64,000 nucleotides of DNA from Erinaceus europaeus (lineage: Eukaryota > Chordata > Mammalia > Eulipotyphla > Erinaceidae). The translations under genes were made by a program, and so were the position numbers. Location of the stretch: assembly GCF_950295315.1 (NCBI RefSeq), contig NC_080179.1, positions 70,368,615 to 70,432,614 on the forward strand, given 5' to 3'. The number at the start of each line of letters is the position of its first letter. Positions within the stretch are counted from its first letter, which is position 1. Below, in pieces: positions 20,131-31,010 of the stretch. A model generated the notes under the pieces. That model saw nothing but the letters and a program-made list of their open reading frames with translations. It did no database searches and was not told where the DNA came from.

Positions 20131-20510
20131 GAAAGAGGAAAAATGTACTGAAATTTCAACTTTTCTGTTTTTGATGGTTTCAAAAGCGTATGTGTAAGTA
20201 GCTTCTGATTTCTAAATAGGAAGCTATTTCATCAATGCAGAAACCTCACAAAGGCATTCATTCAAAGTCTTACACAACCCAGCTCTAACTCACTTTCTGG
20301 TCCTATCTGGACAACCGCACCTATGAAACTAGACTATTCCTCTAACCACAGTGAGCACCTAGCTCGTGAAATAAATTCAATCAATCTAAAAACAGAAAAT
20401 CTTTAACCTCAGGGAATTTAAAGACAATAGTATTTGTGGGCTTTAATTCTCTTGTTAGTTATTATGGCAACTAGCAAGGGATGGGAGAAGCCACTATCTT
20501 TTTTTTTTTG
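20130..20510. other. Unique intronic stretch
   Basis: NMI intron 1. Nothing recognised. Confidence 0.45.
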
Positions 20511-20768
20511 TAATATTCATGATCGGGGTGACAGACCTAGAACAGAATCATCTCCACACAAGTCTGGCAGCAAGAGGAAAGGCAATGAGAGGGAAAGAGG
20601 TAGTGGTGGTAAATAAGATAATGAGATGCAGTTTGTTTGTTTGTTTGTAAGAGGCAGGCAGAGTAAAAGAGACCACAGCACAAAACTTCCTTCAGTGCCG
20701 TGGGGACCAACCTCAATCCTGGGTCAGGCACCCAGCAAAGCAGCTCACTAGCCAATTGTGATATTTCA
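20510..20768 (-). mobile_element. SINE family E region
   Basis: 20640-20768 is a clear reverse copy ('GAGACCACAGCAC', 'GATATTTCACTG'). 20510-20640 may be tail or a second fragment. Confidence 0.6.
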
Positions 20769-20822
20769 CTGTACCCACATAGTTTTCAAGAACTTCTGGG
20801 AGTGAGGGACAATATCATAATA

Positions 20823-21112
20823 AGGGAGTCCGGCGGTAGCACAGCAGACTAAGCGCAAGTGGCGAAAAGCGCAGGGACCGGCGTAAGGATGCTGCTTCGA
20901 GCCCAGTCTCCCCACCTGCAGGGGAGTCGCTACACAGGCGGTGAAGCAGGTCTGCAGGTGTCTGTCTTTCTCTCCCCCTCTCTGTCTTCCCCTCCTCTCT
21001 CCATTTCTCTCTGTCCTATCCAACAAAGACAACATCAACAACAACTACTACAGCAACAATAAAAAGACAACAAGGGAGACAAAAGGGAAAATAAATAAAA
21101 TTTTAAAAATAT
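20823..21112 (+). mobile_element. SINE family A
   Basis: Complete copy beginning 'GGGAGTCCGGCGGTAGCACA'. Confidence 0.92.
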
Positions 21113-21169
21113 ATATCGTAATAAACAGATGAATTTCTTACATGTATATATATATAATTAGACATAACT

Positions 21170-21335
21170 AAGAGAAAATTGAGATGGGAGAGGGCAGACA
21201 GGAAGAGACAGAGACAACTGCAGCACTGCTTCACCACTCATGAAGCTTTCCCCCTGCAGGTGGGGAACAGGGGCTTGAACCCAGGTCTTTGCCCATGGTA
21301 TTGTGTACACTCAACTGCATATGCCACTGGCCACA
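21170..21335 (-). mobile_element. SINE family B
   Basis: Reverse copy with 'CACCACTCATGAAGCTTTCC' and 'GGGGCTTGAACCCAGGTC'. Confidence 0.8.
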
Positions 21336-21445
21336 GATGGTTTTCCTGCCTGAGGCTCTGAGGTCCCAGGTTTAGTCCTCAGCACAACCATAAACCAGAG
21401 CTAAGCGATACTCTGGTATTTAAAAAATAAAAAAAAAAACACTTT
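21336..21445 (+). mobile_element. SINE family D, 3' part
   Basis: 'TGCCTGAGGCTCTGAGGTCC', 'AACCATAAACCAGAGCTAAG', A-rich tail. Confidence 0.75.
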
Positions 21446-21603
21446 TCCTTTGTCAAAAACTTATGCATGTTATATGATCTGAAGCTGGATCTCTCTAGAA
21501 AAACCTTGCATGTTCTGAAAAGTTGGGCTCCACTGTGTAACTGCTAAGCTCTCTCTCCAGAGACATTACAGGAGCAAAGGAGGAGGGGAAATTAAGTTTC
21601 AGT

Positions 21604-21612
21604 TTCTGGGAA
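21604..21612. promoter_or_regulatory. GAS-like STAT motif
   Basis: TTCTGGGAA fits TTCN3GAA. It lies about 370 bp into intron 1. A nine-base motif is common by chance, so this is weak. Confidence 0.3.
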
Positions 21613-21984
21613 GAAGCAAAGCAAACTAAGCCAAAGGGTCAGCGGCCTGGAGAGCGCAGAGACAGATGCCAGTGGAGCGAGGCTCCCCAATTCGAAGTGG
21701 GGAGTGTCTGCAACCCGGGAATTCAGGGCAGGAGCCAGAGACAGAGGAGCCGACCCCCACCTCACCACCACCACGTCCATCCCCCAACAAAGGGTCCGCT
21801 CCCCCAGCCAGCAGGATCGCTCTAGCCCTGGGGTTACCAGGAGCAGGGGCTGCAGCTGGGAGACCCGGGGGCTCCACTCACCCCCTGTGTCCCGGGCACC
21901 CCTCCTTCCCGGAGCCCCGGCCCGCAAAGAGAAGGAGCAGCGCCTGCTAGAGCCGAGCCCCGCCCGGGTTCACAGACTCATTAC

Positions 21985-22055
21985 CTTTTGCAGAAGTCTT
22001 TGGGACTTGAGAGGTGCGGTTCCCAAGTCACTGGAGCGAAAGGCTTAGTTTAAAA
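21985..22055 (-). other. NMI: NMI noncoding exon 1 (5' boundary approximate)
   Basis: A strong donor, AAAAG|GTAATG, sits at 21985/21984 just upstream in the GC-rich promoter zone, the right place for the untranslated first exon that precedes the ATG exon in NMI. The transcription start is not determinable by eye; 22055 is a guess. Confidence 0.6.
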
Positions 22056-22068
22056 AATAAAAATACAG

Positions 22069-22080
22069 GAAAAGAAAACT
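22069..22080. promoter_or_regulatory. ISRE-like element, one mismatch
   Basis: GAAAAGAAAACT against the consensus GAAANNGAAACT: one position (G to A) differs. It lies right at or above the presumed start. Confidence 0.4.
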
Positions 22081-22163
22081 CTGCTCAAATTATTGATTTA
22101 AAAAAAAACCCAAGCACTGCTGGGAACTCCAACCCTGACAAGTCACTGGCAACTTACAACTAA

Positions 22164-22173
22164 TTTCACTTTC
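22164..22173. promoter_or_regulatory. ISRE/IRF element core
   Basis: TTTCACTTTC is an exact TTTCNNTTTC core (GAAAGTGAAA on the other strand). It is about 110-180 bp upstream of exon 1, where an interferon-inducible promoter would carry it. NMI is known to be interferon-inducible. Confidence 0.6.
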
Positions 22174-22402
22174 GATTTAAAAAAAAAAAAAAAAAGTTGC
22201 TTATTCTTCTTTTTTGTTTGTTTGTTTGTTTTTATTGCCTCTGTGGGAGCAATATACCAAAAAGATTCCTGAAGTTTCCATAAACCCTCGTTTTTGGAGG
22301 TGTCTTCAAAATCTCACTTTTTCATTTGCTATGTGTCAGTTCATGAACCTGTTGTTGGAAAGTGGATTGTATATCAATAAATAAATCAAAGGGGGAGTCT
22401 TT

Positions 22403-23276
22403 TTTTTTAATGTTATATTCATTTATTAACCAAGTACAGGTAATTATACTAATGGAATTACAAATGAGAAAGAACATACACTCAAGATTTTACAATCATT
22501 GACTGGGGTAGGTACACTTATACCACCTTTATGGGAAATTCAAAGTGAATTTTTGGTACCTTATAAAAACAACAGACCCTATACTGATACCAAAAAAAAG
22601 CTTTTTTTTCTTTATTTTTTTAAATATAGAGATTACCACATGATATCTCTCAAGTAAATGTATATAGTCTTTATTTTGAAAAAAAAAACAGTAACCCTTC
22701 AAGCTCCTTTTACAGTACTGTACAGGCTAGAGGTTAGGTTATGTCTGTCGCATTAGTCAAAATTTATTCTGCAAAGTCTGTTGACTCTCATCAGATTTTT
22801 CCAACATTCTGAAAGATACAAGAGGTGTTTGTTTTTGTTTGTTTTTTTTTTCTCTCTGCTTTTGCTACATGAATTACTTTGAGCAGCAAATTATTGGGAG
22901 GAATCTCAATTTTGTGTCAGGTGATAGCTCTAGATGTATCCCAAACACCACTCACCATTCAAAAGGGTGGTCCACTGACACCACAGACCATACAGATATC
23001 AGCCTGTCACCAGAGATTTGACATAGACTTCCTCTGGGACTTCTCTACAGGGGAATGGATGCTTCCTGGCTACTGTAAGCTTGAAAAAAAATTGCATCTC
23101 ACGGCAACAATGTTGTATAAAAGGTATCTTCTCATTTTACTTGTTATTTATTAAAATCATAGTTTAGCCTTTGGGATCTATGATCTCCGGAGCCATCATT
23201 AGTCAGTCATACAAATGAAATAGCCGTAGACTCCGGGGATCCATAAAACTATTAAAGCAAATGTAGTGATTAAACT
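22403..23276 (-). pseudogene. Retrocopy of an unidentified mRNA 3' region
   Basis: A direct repeat AAAGGGGGAGTCTTT (22388-22402 and 23277-23291) flanks about 870 bp whose left end is a T-run, that is a reversed poly(A). Reading the minus strand, AATAAATGAATATAACATT precedes the poly(A), a plausible polyadenylation site. The body is mostly UTR-like, with one short end-of-ORF-like tract (MLEKSDESQQTLQNKF then TGA, near 22770). The parent gene is not recognised. The features are those of an L1-mobilised processed pseudogene. Confidence 0.75.
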
Positions 23277-23291
23277 AAAGGGGGAGTCTTT

Positions 23292-23765
23292 CTTTCAACA
23301 GTGGTGCTCACTGTCGTGTATTGGTCCTCATGACTTTAATCTACAGATTTTAACAGCCAGAAAGCCATCAACTTTTCCGTGTGTCTTTGCAAAATCCCTT
23401 GAGTCATGTATTGGGAAAGTTGGGATTCAATTGATGCCTGTGAATAATGTCCCTTGGAAATTTTCTTGTAATCTTTTATTTCCTTGAGAAGCTTGAAAAA
23501 GCAATGTCTCTCTTTGAACAGGAAAACAGCTGGCTTCTTCCAAGAATCCAGAGTTTCTTTATTCTGCAATGAACCCGCCCTACAGCTGCATTTTCTTATA
23601 AATGGAAGTCAAGGAGGAGCTGTTTTCGAAGTTACTTCTAGACCTAAGTCCTAGTGTATCTGGGACAGGCTCATATAATATGAATTGATCAAACTTATTT
23701 GATCATAAGGCCTTATATGTCATGGAGCAGTTATTAAAATCGTAATGTTTTAATAAAAATTTCCT
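23292..23765. other. Unique stretch
   Basis: Intergenic upstream of NMI. Nothing recognised. Confidence 0.4.
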
Positions 23766-23769
23766 GTTT

Positions 23770-24045
23770 CTTTTTATTATTATTATTAATTTCCTTTTCG
23801 TTGCCCTTGTAGTTATTGTTATAGTTATTGCTGATGTCGTCATTGTTGGATAGGGCAAAGAGAAATGAAGAGAAGAGGGGAAGACAGAGAGGGGGAGAGA
23901 AAGACAGACACCTGCAGACCTGCTTCACCGCCTGTGAAGCAACTCCCCTGCAGGTGGGGAGCCAGGAGCTCGAATCAGGATCCTTATGCCGGTCCTTGCG
24001 CATTGCACTATGTGCGCTTAACCTGCTGCGCTACCGCCCGACTCC
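23770..24045 (-). mobile_element. SINE family A
   Basis: Reverse full copy ending 'CTACCGCCCGACTCCC'. Confidence 0.92.
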
Positions 24046-24054
24046 CTTAGTTAC

Positions 24055-24213
24055 TTATTTATTTATTTTGAATAGAGCACTGCTTAGTTCTTTCTTTCTG
24101 GTGGTGCTGGGGACTGAACCTAGGACTTTGGTGCCCCAGACATGAAAGATTTTTTGTTGTTGTTGTTTGTTTGGTTTTTGCATAACCATCATGCTATCTC
24201 CCCAGCCATATTT
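24055..24213 (-). mobile_element. SINE family D
   Basis: Reverse copy: 'AGAGCACTGCTTAGTTC', 'GGGGACTGAACCTAGGACTT', with a (TTG)n insert, then 'ACCATCATGCTATCTCCCC'. Confidence 0.8.
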
Positions 24214-24337
24214 TTCTCTTAAATTTCTAGTGGGACAAATTGAGTCATCTTTTATTAATGATGAGATTCAAGATATGCTTCTCCAAAATATAGCACATTG
24301 GAATATTGAAAAAAAAAAGAAGTTTACAAAAAAGTAG

Positions 24338-24450
24338 GGGCCCAGGAGACAGAATAATAATTATGCAAAAGTGTTTCATGCCACAGGCTCAGAAACCCCT
24401 AGCACTACCATAATAAGCCAGAGCTGAAAAGTGCTCTGGCTAAAAGAATA
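24338..24450 (+). mobile_element. SINE family D
   Basis: 'GGCCCAGGAGACAGAATAAT', 'TTATGCAAAAGTGTTTCATG', 'TAAGCCAGAGCTGAAAAGTG'. Confidence 0.7.
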
Positions 24451-24569
24451 AGACAATAGAAACAATGTCACACTGATTTTGCCCATAACCTGCTTCTCTG
24501 AAATTGGTCTATGTCCTCCCTATATCTGGGGGAAAGTAACAATCTTATCTCTGAGACATAGAAACAAAA

Positions 24570-24685
24570 GCAACTGAAAAGAATCCGTACACACATGTTC
24601 ATAACAGTACAATTCATAATAGCTAAAACCTGGAAGCAACCCAGGTGCCCAACAACAGATGAGTGGCTGAGAAAAGAATCCTGAC
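24570..24685 (+). mobile_element. L1 ORF2 C-terminal fragment
   Basis: 'ATTCATAATAGCTAAAACCT' and 'AACAACAGATGAGTGGCTGA' match the end of L1 ORF2. Confidence 0.8.
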
Positions 24686-24689
24686 AAAA

Positions 24690-25545
24690 GAACTTGCTGA
24701 ATTTCCTGCAGATCACCACACTTAGCTTACACTCGGATCTACCACGTTCTTCAATGATGCCCCACTTTTTATCAAAACTAGCCCCCAAATGCTCAGGTCT
24801 GTTTCTTTGGTGCTTTATTCCCTCAGGAAGATTCTTTGTCATGTAAAATCTACATTAAGCAAATGTGTTTGGTTTTCTCCTGCTAATCTTTGTCATTTGG
24901 ATTTTCAGACCCAATCAGCTACCTTTTGAGGTTCAAGGAACACTTTTTTTTTCCCCTCACTAAATGATACCATCATCTATTAAAAGGTGGGATACCAGAA
25001 ATGAGAGGAGGGGGATAGTAAAGGTAGTCCCCTTTATCCCCATGAAGTGAGGAAATCTTCCTCTAGAGAAGGTTGAGTTGATTCTTCAAGTTCCAGGAGG
25101 TGAACTGAGACAAATGGCAGGTGAAATGTCAGAGGCACACCATGAGACACACCAAAAGGTTCCTGGGTGAGAAAACTCCGTGAAACCCATTATCTGGAGT
25201 ACAGAGTTAAAGCTGCTCTCATCCAGATTCCAGAGACTCAATTGCAGTTGATCCTTGGGGAAACTAGAGCACTAATGATGTGCCCAGCGTTGTGTAAGAT
25301 CTTGGGAGATACAAAGCACTTATGTAACACCGGTTGAATTTTCAAGAGTTTTGCAATTGGAACAAATAAAAGTAAAGGAATGTTGCTAAGAGAGTAGATC
25401 CTCAATGTTCTTAACACACACACCACCAACAAACACAACAAAAAAAGAAAAAGCCATCACGTAAAGTGATAGAGACCTAGATATAGATATAGGTGCAAAT
25501 AGATTTCCAGGAGGTGTGGCTATGAATTAACGTAGACAGCAAACA
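24690..25545. other. Unique stretch
   Basis: No repeat or coding similarity recognised. Confidence 0.4.
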
Positions 25546-26419
25546 CTCTCCCCTCAAAACAACAAATCGTGACAAATTTTGAACCCACAAACCTCACTAA
25601 ACTGCAGCTGGGACATCTGCAGACACCAAGGCCTCAGGCAGGTACTGCTATGCCCGGCCAGACTGAGAGGGGCACAGGATTGAAGCCAAGCATGTGGAGG
25701 TTGAGAGATCCAACCAGAAAAGGCACCTTTTTGTCTCTGAGTAATAGCAATCAAGGCCATGCATGGTGCTCTGAGCTTTGGCCCATGGCCTTGGGGTGAG
25801 AGTCTGCTGAACTTGTGGTGGGGTCACACCACAATAGCAGGGGATTTGCCTGACCAATCTGGCCTGACCCCCCAAACTAAGGCAGACACACAGAAAGGTA
25901 ATCTGTGGCAGCTGGCAGCTAAAAGGTACTAGATAGCACCTATAGCCAAATGGTAGACTGAGTCCCACTTCTACAAACAACTGTCATCTAGTTGCAAACC
26001 CCTGTGGTTTGAACTCAAATTGAAGCCATATATACACACTACATAGAGTATAAAACAGGGAAATTAAAAAAAAAAAAAAGGATAACCCCCACGCCCACCA
26101 CCTAATAATAATAGCACTACCTGCTGGCTCAGCAAAACCAGTACAGTAAGCGTGCAAACAGCAGAGAAGTAGCATAAACAAACCTCAGAAGATGACAGCT
26201 CAAAAAGACAGAAATGAAACAGAAGGGCTCCAGGAAAATTCAGACATAGAGGGACTATCACAGAAAGCCTAGAAAACTCACCAAGTCTCTCCAAGACTCG
26301 AACCACAGTATTGAGAAACATGCTCAAGCGTTGAAAGAATATTTTATTAAGGAGTTAGGAAACACAAAAGAAAAACTCCAAACAGAGTTCTCTAAGAAAA
26401 CATGAAAGAAGAATTTCAA

Positions 26420-26665
26420 TCAGGGGGTCAAGTGGTGGCACACCCAACTGAGTGCAGATGCTATAATGCTCAAAGACCTGGATTCAAGCCCCAGGTCCCC
26501 ACCTGCATGGGGAGAAGTTTCACAGCTGTGATCAGTGCTGCAGGTGTCTCTGTTTCTCTCTCCCTCTCTATCTCTCCACTCCTCTGTTGAATTTTCTGTC
26601 TCTGTTCATATAAGGAAAGAAAGGAAGAAAAAAGAAAGAAGGAAAGAAAGAAAGAAAGAAAGAAA
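26420..26665 (+). mobile_element. SINE family B with (GAAA)n tail, in old L1
   Basis: 'GGTGGCACACCCAACTGAGT', 'GGATTCAAGCCCCAGGTCCC'. The tail has become GAAG/GAAA repeats at 26615-26668. Confidence 0.8.
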
Positions 26666-26892
26666 GGGATTGAACTTCAATCAGAATTCACTAAGCAGTT
26701 AGGAAGCAAGAAAGAAAAATTTCAAATACAATTGCAGTGTGGAAGACATTCTAAGCACCGTACAAGCTCAAGTATCAGACTTCAGAAGTAGACTCACTGA
26801 AGCAGAAGAAAGAATATCTAAACGTGAAGGTCCAAATTAGCCCACTCTTTCAATTTAAAGAAGATGGAGAAGAAAGGTTTAGAAGAATGAGT

Positions 26893-27066
26893 CCAGAGAG
26901 AAATGGAGAGAGGAGGGGAAGAGAGAGGGGCAGAGAAAGATAGACACCTACACACCTGCTTCACCACCTGTGAAGCAACTCCCCTGTAGGTGGGGAGCTG
27001 GGGAATCAAACCGGGATCCTTGTGCCAGTGCTTGCACTTAACCCGCTGCGTTACCGCCCGACTCCC
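26893..27066 (-). mobile_element. SINE family A, tail-truncated, in old L1
   Basis: Reverse copy from 'CAGAGAGAAATGGAGAGAGG' to 'GTTACCGCCCGACTCCC'. Confidence 0.85.
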
Positions 27067-27354
27067 AGTATTACACATTCTAACTGAGGTGAAGCACAGT
27101 AGAATAGAACTAAGGACACAACAAAAATAGGAAAGAAAAACAAAATAGGAAAGAGGAGGGAATTAATGGACAGAACAGTACTATCAAATACTAGTTAGTC
27201 TAAGACTCATAAAGTCTTTTTAAGGTACATTATCGTGTTTATTATAATTATGGTAATCACAATACACAACAAGGAATAGAGAGCAACAAAATTTACAAGC
27301 AAAACTAGTGAAGAAACCCATCCACCACAGTAATCACCATAGAAACCGATCCAC

Positions 27355-27638
27355 AGAGTCAGGCGGTAGCACAGTGGGTTAAGCCCAGGTGGCACAAAGC
27401 ACAAAAACCAGCGTAAGGATCCCGGTTAGAGCCCCGGCTTCCCACCTGCAGGGGAGTCACTTGACAGGTGGTGAAGCAGGTCTGCAGGTGTCTATCTTTC
27501 TCTCCCCCTCTCTGTCTTCCCCTCCTCTCTCCATTTTTCTCTGTCCTATCCAACAACAACGACAACAATAATAACTACAACAATTAAACAACAAGGGCAA
27601 TAAAAGGGAATAAATAAATGAATTTTTTTTTAAAAAAG
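27355..27638 (+). mobile_element. SINE family A with TSD, in old L1
   Basis: The flanks 'GAAACCGATCCACA' (27343-27356) and 'GAAACCCATCCACA' (around 27638-27651) are a TSD with one mismatch. Confidence 0.88.
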
Positions 27639-27957
27639 AAACCCATCCACACAAAATGACAGAAGCAAATGGGAAAATAATCGAGAAACTAAAACAAAAG
27701 CCAGAATATATATAAATAAACCATATATATCAATAATCATTCACTAAATGTGAATGGCCTAAATTCATCTGTCAGAACACTCAATGCAGCTAAATAGATG
27801 AAAGAACATTATCCATTTATTGTAAGTCTCCAGGAAACACATATTCAAAGAAAAGATAAACAGAAACTTAATATAAGAGGGTGGAGCAAGATGTTCCAAG
27901 CCAATAACGCATTAAAAAAAGAGCAGGAACAGCAATTCGGCTCTCAGATAAAATACA

Positions 27958-28165
27958 CCCTCAGGTTGCAAGCACATGTTACAATGTGCGAGGACAGGGT
28001 TCAAGCCCCTAGTTGTCACCTGCAGAGGGAAGCTTCATGAGTGGTAAAGCAGTGCTGCAGGTGTCTCTTTATCTCCCTCTCTCTTTATCTCCCCACTTCC
28101 TCTCAATTTCTGGCTGTCTTTATGTTATAAAGAAACAGATAAATAACAATTAAAAAAAGAAAGTA
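27958..28165 (+). mobile_element. SINE family B in old L1 ORF2
   Basis: 'CAAGCACATGTTACAATGTG', 'GGGTTCAAGCCCC', CT-rich part, A-rich end. Confidence 0.82.
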
Positions 28166-28185
28166 AGTAAGAGGGATACTACATA

Positions 28186-28400
28186 ATGGTCAAAGGATTA
28201 ATCCAACAAGAAGACATAACCATTATAAATATATATGCTCCAAATTTCAGTGCACCCAAACATACTAAACAAGTATTCACTGAACTTAAGGAAGATGTTG
28301 ACAGTAACACAATAATACTAGGAGATCTTAACACACTTCACACAGCAAGAGACCAATCATCAGAACAAAAAAACCAACAGGGAAATAGTAGTTTTAAATG
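28186..28400 (+). pseudogene. L1 ORF2 endonuclease remnant
   Basis: Frame reads IINIYAPNFSAP and later ILGDLNTLH, where the APE-type endonuclease has the IYAPN and GDFN signatures. Only a fragment of the domain is present, followed by stops. It belongs to the old L1. Confidence 0.8.
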
Positions 28401-29267
28401 AAACGATAGACGAAACGGACCTTAACAGATATATACAGGACTTTCCACCCTTAGATGAATAAACATTCTTCTCAAGTACACACAGATCATTCACAAGGAT
28501 TGACCATATACTCAGTCACAAAGACAGCCTAGATATGTGAATATTAAAAATCATAAAATGACATAATGCTAGAAATCAACCACAAAAAGAAAAGAAATTC
28601 CCCCTTAGTCTGGAGACTAAACAACATGCTTCTGAAATTGGTCATTGAAGAAATACAAAAAGTAAATTAAGAATTTCTTCAATATCAATGAAAGTAAAGA
28701 AGCCAGTGGGAGACCAGGCCCTATGTGATGCAATGTAAGCAGAGTCCTGAGGACGTCCACAGCAATACAGCTCACGTTAATAAAGAATAGAAATCACTAA
28801 TACCCCATCTCACAGCCCAACTGAGCCAACTAGATGTGGAGCAACAAAGAGATCCAACGATCAGCAGGTGATGGGAAATAATTAAAACCCAGAGCAGAAA
28901 TCAACAAAATAGAAAACAGGAAGATTAATGAAACCAAGAGCGGGTTCTTTGAAAGGATAAGTTAAATAGATAAACCACTAGCTACACTCATTAAGAGAAA
29001 AAGAGAGGAAGCTGTCATAAAATCACTCAGAAACAAAAGAGGAGATATTACAACAGTTGAGTCAGAGACACAAAAGATCATGCAAGACTACTATGGACAT
29101 CTATATGGAAACGAATTTGACAACTCAGAAGATATGGACACATTCTTTTTTTTAATAGTTTTATTTAATTTATTTATTTATTCCCCTTTGGTGCCTTTGT
29201 TGTTTTATTGTTGTAGTTATTATTATTGTCATCATTGTTGGATAGAACAGTTAGAAATGGAGAGAAG

Positions 29268-30166
29268 TTGGGGGGAGGACATGGACAGAATATTCACCAC
29301 AGAAGAGATCCAAAAGGCTGAGAAACACATGAAAAAATGCTCCAAGTCTCTGATTGTCAGAGAAATGCAAATAAAGACAACAATGAGATACCACTTCACT
29401 CCTGTGAGAATGTCATACATCACAAAAGATAACAGCAGCAAATACTGGAGAGGGTGTGGGGTCAAAGGAACCCTCTTACACTGCTGGTGGGAATGTCAAT
29501 TGGTCCAACCTCTGTGGAGAACAGTCTGGAGAACTCTCAGAAGGCTAGAAATGGACCTACCCTATGATCCTGCAATTCCTTTCCTGGGGATATATCCTAA
29601 GGAACCCAACACATCCATCCAAAAAGATCTGTGTACACATATGTTCTTGGCAGCACAATTTGTAATAGCCAAATCCTGAAAGCAACCCAGGTGTCCAACA
29701 ACAGATGAGTGGCTGAGCAAGTTGTGGTCTATATACACAATGGAATACTACTCAGCTGTAAAAAAATGGTGACTTTACCGTTTTCAGCCGATCTTGGATG
29801 GACCTTGAAAAATTCATGTTAAGTGAAATAAGTCCAGAAACAGAAGGATGACTGTGGGATGATCTCACTCTCAGGCAGAAGTTGAAAAACAAAATCAGAA
29901 GAGAAAACACAAGAAGCTGAACTGGAATTGGCATATTGCACCAAAGTAAAAGACTCTGGGGTGGGTGGGTGGGGAGAATACAGGTCCAAGAAGGATGACA
30001 GAGGACCTAGTGGGGGTTGAATTGTTATATGGGAAACTGGGGAATGTTATGCATGTACAAACTATTGTATTTACTGTTGAATGTAAAACATTAATTCCCC
30101 AATAAAAAATAAAATAAATTAAATTAAAAAATAAATTAAATAATTTTTAAAATAATTTAAAAAAAA
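29268..30166 (+). mobile_element. 5'-truncated L1 (short-3'UTR subfamily)
   Basis: 899 bp inserted into the SINE, TSD AGAAATGGAGAGAAG at 29253-29267 and 30167-30181. It contains the ORF2 C-terminus with a CCHC-like [20 protein letters not shown] and a short 3'UTR with G-runs (29958-29976), ending CCCCAATAAA plus an A-rich tail. Confidence 0.94.
29290..29679 (+). pseudogene. L1 ORF2 C-terminal fragment
   Basis: Open from the fused SINE frame. L1 part: [20 protein letters not shown] and [16 protein letters not shown], then the Zn-knuckle region and [20 protein letters not shown], ending in a premature TGA at 29677 (AKS*). No RT domain remains. Confidence 0.85.
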
Positions 30167-30371
30167 AGAAATGGAGAGAAGAGGGAAAGACAGAGAAGAG
30201 GAGAGAAAGACACCTGCAGACCTGCTTCACCGCCTGTGAAGCGACTCCTCTGCAGGTACAGAGCAAGGGCTCAAACCGGGATCCTTATGCTGGTGCTTGC
30301 GCTTTGTGCCACGTGCACTTAACCCGCTGTGCTACCACCCCACTCCCTGGACACATTCTTAGAGTCACACT

Positions 30372-30478
30372 AATGCTGCAGGTGTCTGTCTCTCTCCCTC
30401 TCTATCATCCCCTTCCCTCTCAATTCTGGCTGTGTCTACCCAATAAATAAATAAAGGTAATTTTAAAAAGTTAAAAAG
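30372..30478 (+). mobile_element. SINE family B, 3' half
   Basis: 'AATGCTGCAGGTGTCTGTCT' to AATAAATAAATAAAGG. Confidence 0.7.
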
Positions 30479-30661
30479 AGAGAGAGAGAAATGCAAATTA
30501 AAACCACATTGAGATTCTACCTTATACTTGCGAGAATGGACTTCATCAATAAAACAAGAGAAGTGTTGGAGAGGATGTGGAGAGAGAGAGGCTCTACTAC
30601 ACTGCTGGTGGGAATGCAAATTGGTGCAGCCACTATGGAGAACAGTATGGAACTGGCTTAT

Positions 30662-30955
30662 GCTTTAGAGCTTCCGGCCCCCCACCTGTAGGGTGAGGGG
30701 GGGTGTTGGAGAATGGGGAGAGAGGTGTCTCTCTTCACAGGCAGTGAAGCAGGTCTTCAGGTGTCTGTCTTTCTCTCCCGCTCTCTGTCTTCCCCTCCTT
30801 TCTCGATTTCTCTCTGTCCTATCCAACAACAGTGACAACAATAACAACAATGATAAACAGCAAGGGCAACAAAAGGGAAAATAGCCTCCAGGAGCAATGG
30901 CTTGGTAGTACAGGCATCAAGTCCTGGAGGCAAAATAAATAAATAAATAAATAAA
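30662..30955 (+). mobile_element. SINE family A2 in old L1
   Basis: Partial head, complete body, then the module 'CTCCAGGAGCAATGGCTTGG' and AATAAATAAATA. Confidence 0.82.
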
Positions 30956-31010
30956 TACAATGGGAGTAAGTTATGATCCAGCAATGCCACTCCTAACCTC
31001 AGAATAATGC

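Larger units (their letters stand above)
2210..22055 (-). other. NMI: NMI gene, 5' part (exons 1-6 of the transcript)
   Basis: NMI is an interferon-inducible protein, mostly cytoplasmic, that binds STATs, Myc proteins and IFI35 through NID domains and modulates cytokine and innate immune signalling (known of the family). Six exons are readable on the minus strand with consensus GT/AG sites and consistent phases: exon 2 ends phase 0, exon 3 phase 0, exon 4 phase 1, exon 5 phase 0, exon 6 phase 1. About 637 coding nucleotides (212 codons) are present, against roughly 307 residues in human NMI. The missing C-terminal third, most of the second NID and the stop should lie left of the window. I searched 1-2200 for the next exon and found none. 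The introns are packed with SINEs and L1 fragments, and intron 1 (about 7.95 kb) holds the non-L1 LINE. Confidence 0.93.
21590..22180 (-). promoter_or_regulatory. NMI: NMI promoter region, GC-rich
   Basis: GC-rich, relatively CpG-rich DNA (best around 21880-21980) abuts exon 1 and extends into intron 1. Upstream, in gene orientation, lie two ISRE-like sites. No convincing TATA box is seen. The position fits a single divergent-free promoter reading leftward. Start-site choice is inferred only. Confidence 0.7.
29148..30347 (-). mobile_element. SINE family A split by a younger L1
   Basis: TSD TGGACACATTCTT at 29135-29147 and 30348-30360. Left SINE part 29148-29267, right part 30167-30347. The target is the old L1 ORF2 ('GATATGGACACATTC'). 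Confidence 0.93.
25550..31010 (+). mobile_element. Old L1, near full length but heavily interrupted
   Basis: 5'UTR-like and ORF1-like sequence at 25550-26415 and 26680-26880, ORF2 endonuclease pieces at 27690-27955 and 28180-28420, middle ORF2 at 28420-29135, then 30361-30372, 30490-30660 and 30956-31010. It is disrupted by many stops, deletions and at least seven later insertions. It is clearly older than the 36-44 kb copy. Confidence 0.75.

Noticed and set aside
21592..22048. Overlapping 80-114 codon frames in the GC-rich block
   Set aside because: Stop-poor because of GC content in the NMI promoter; no domain, and located over a noncoding exon and promoter.
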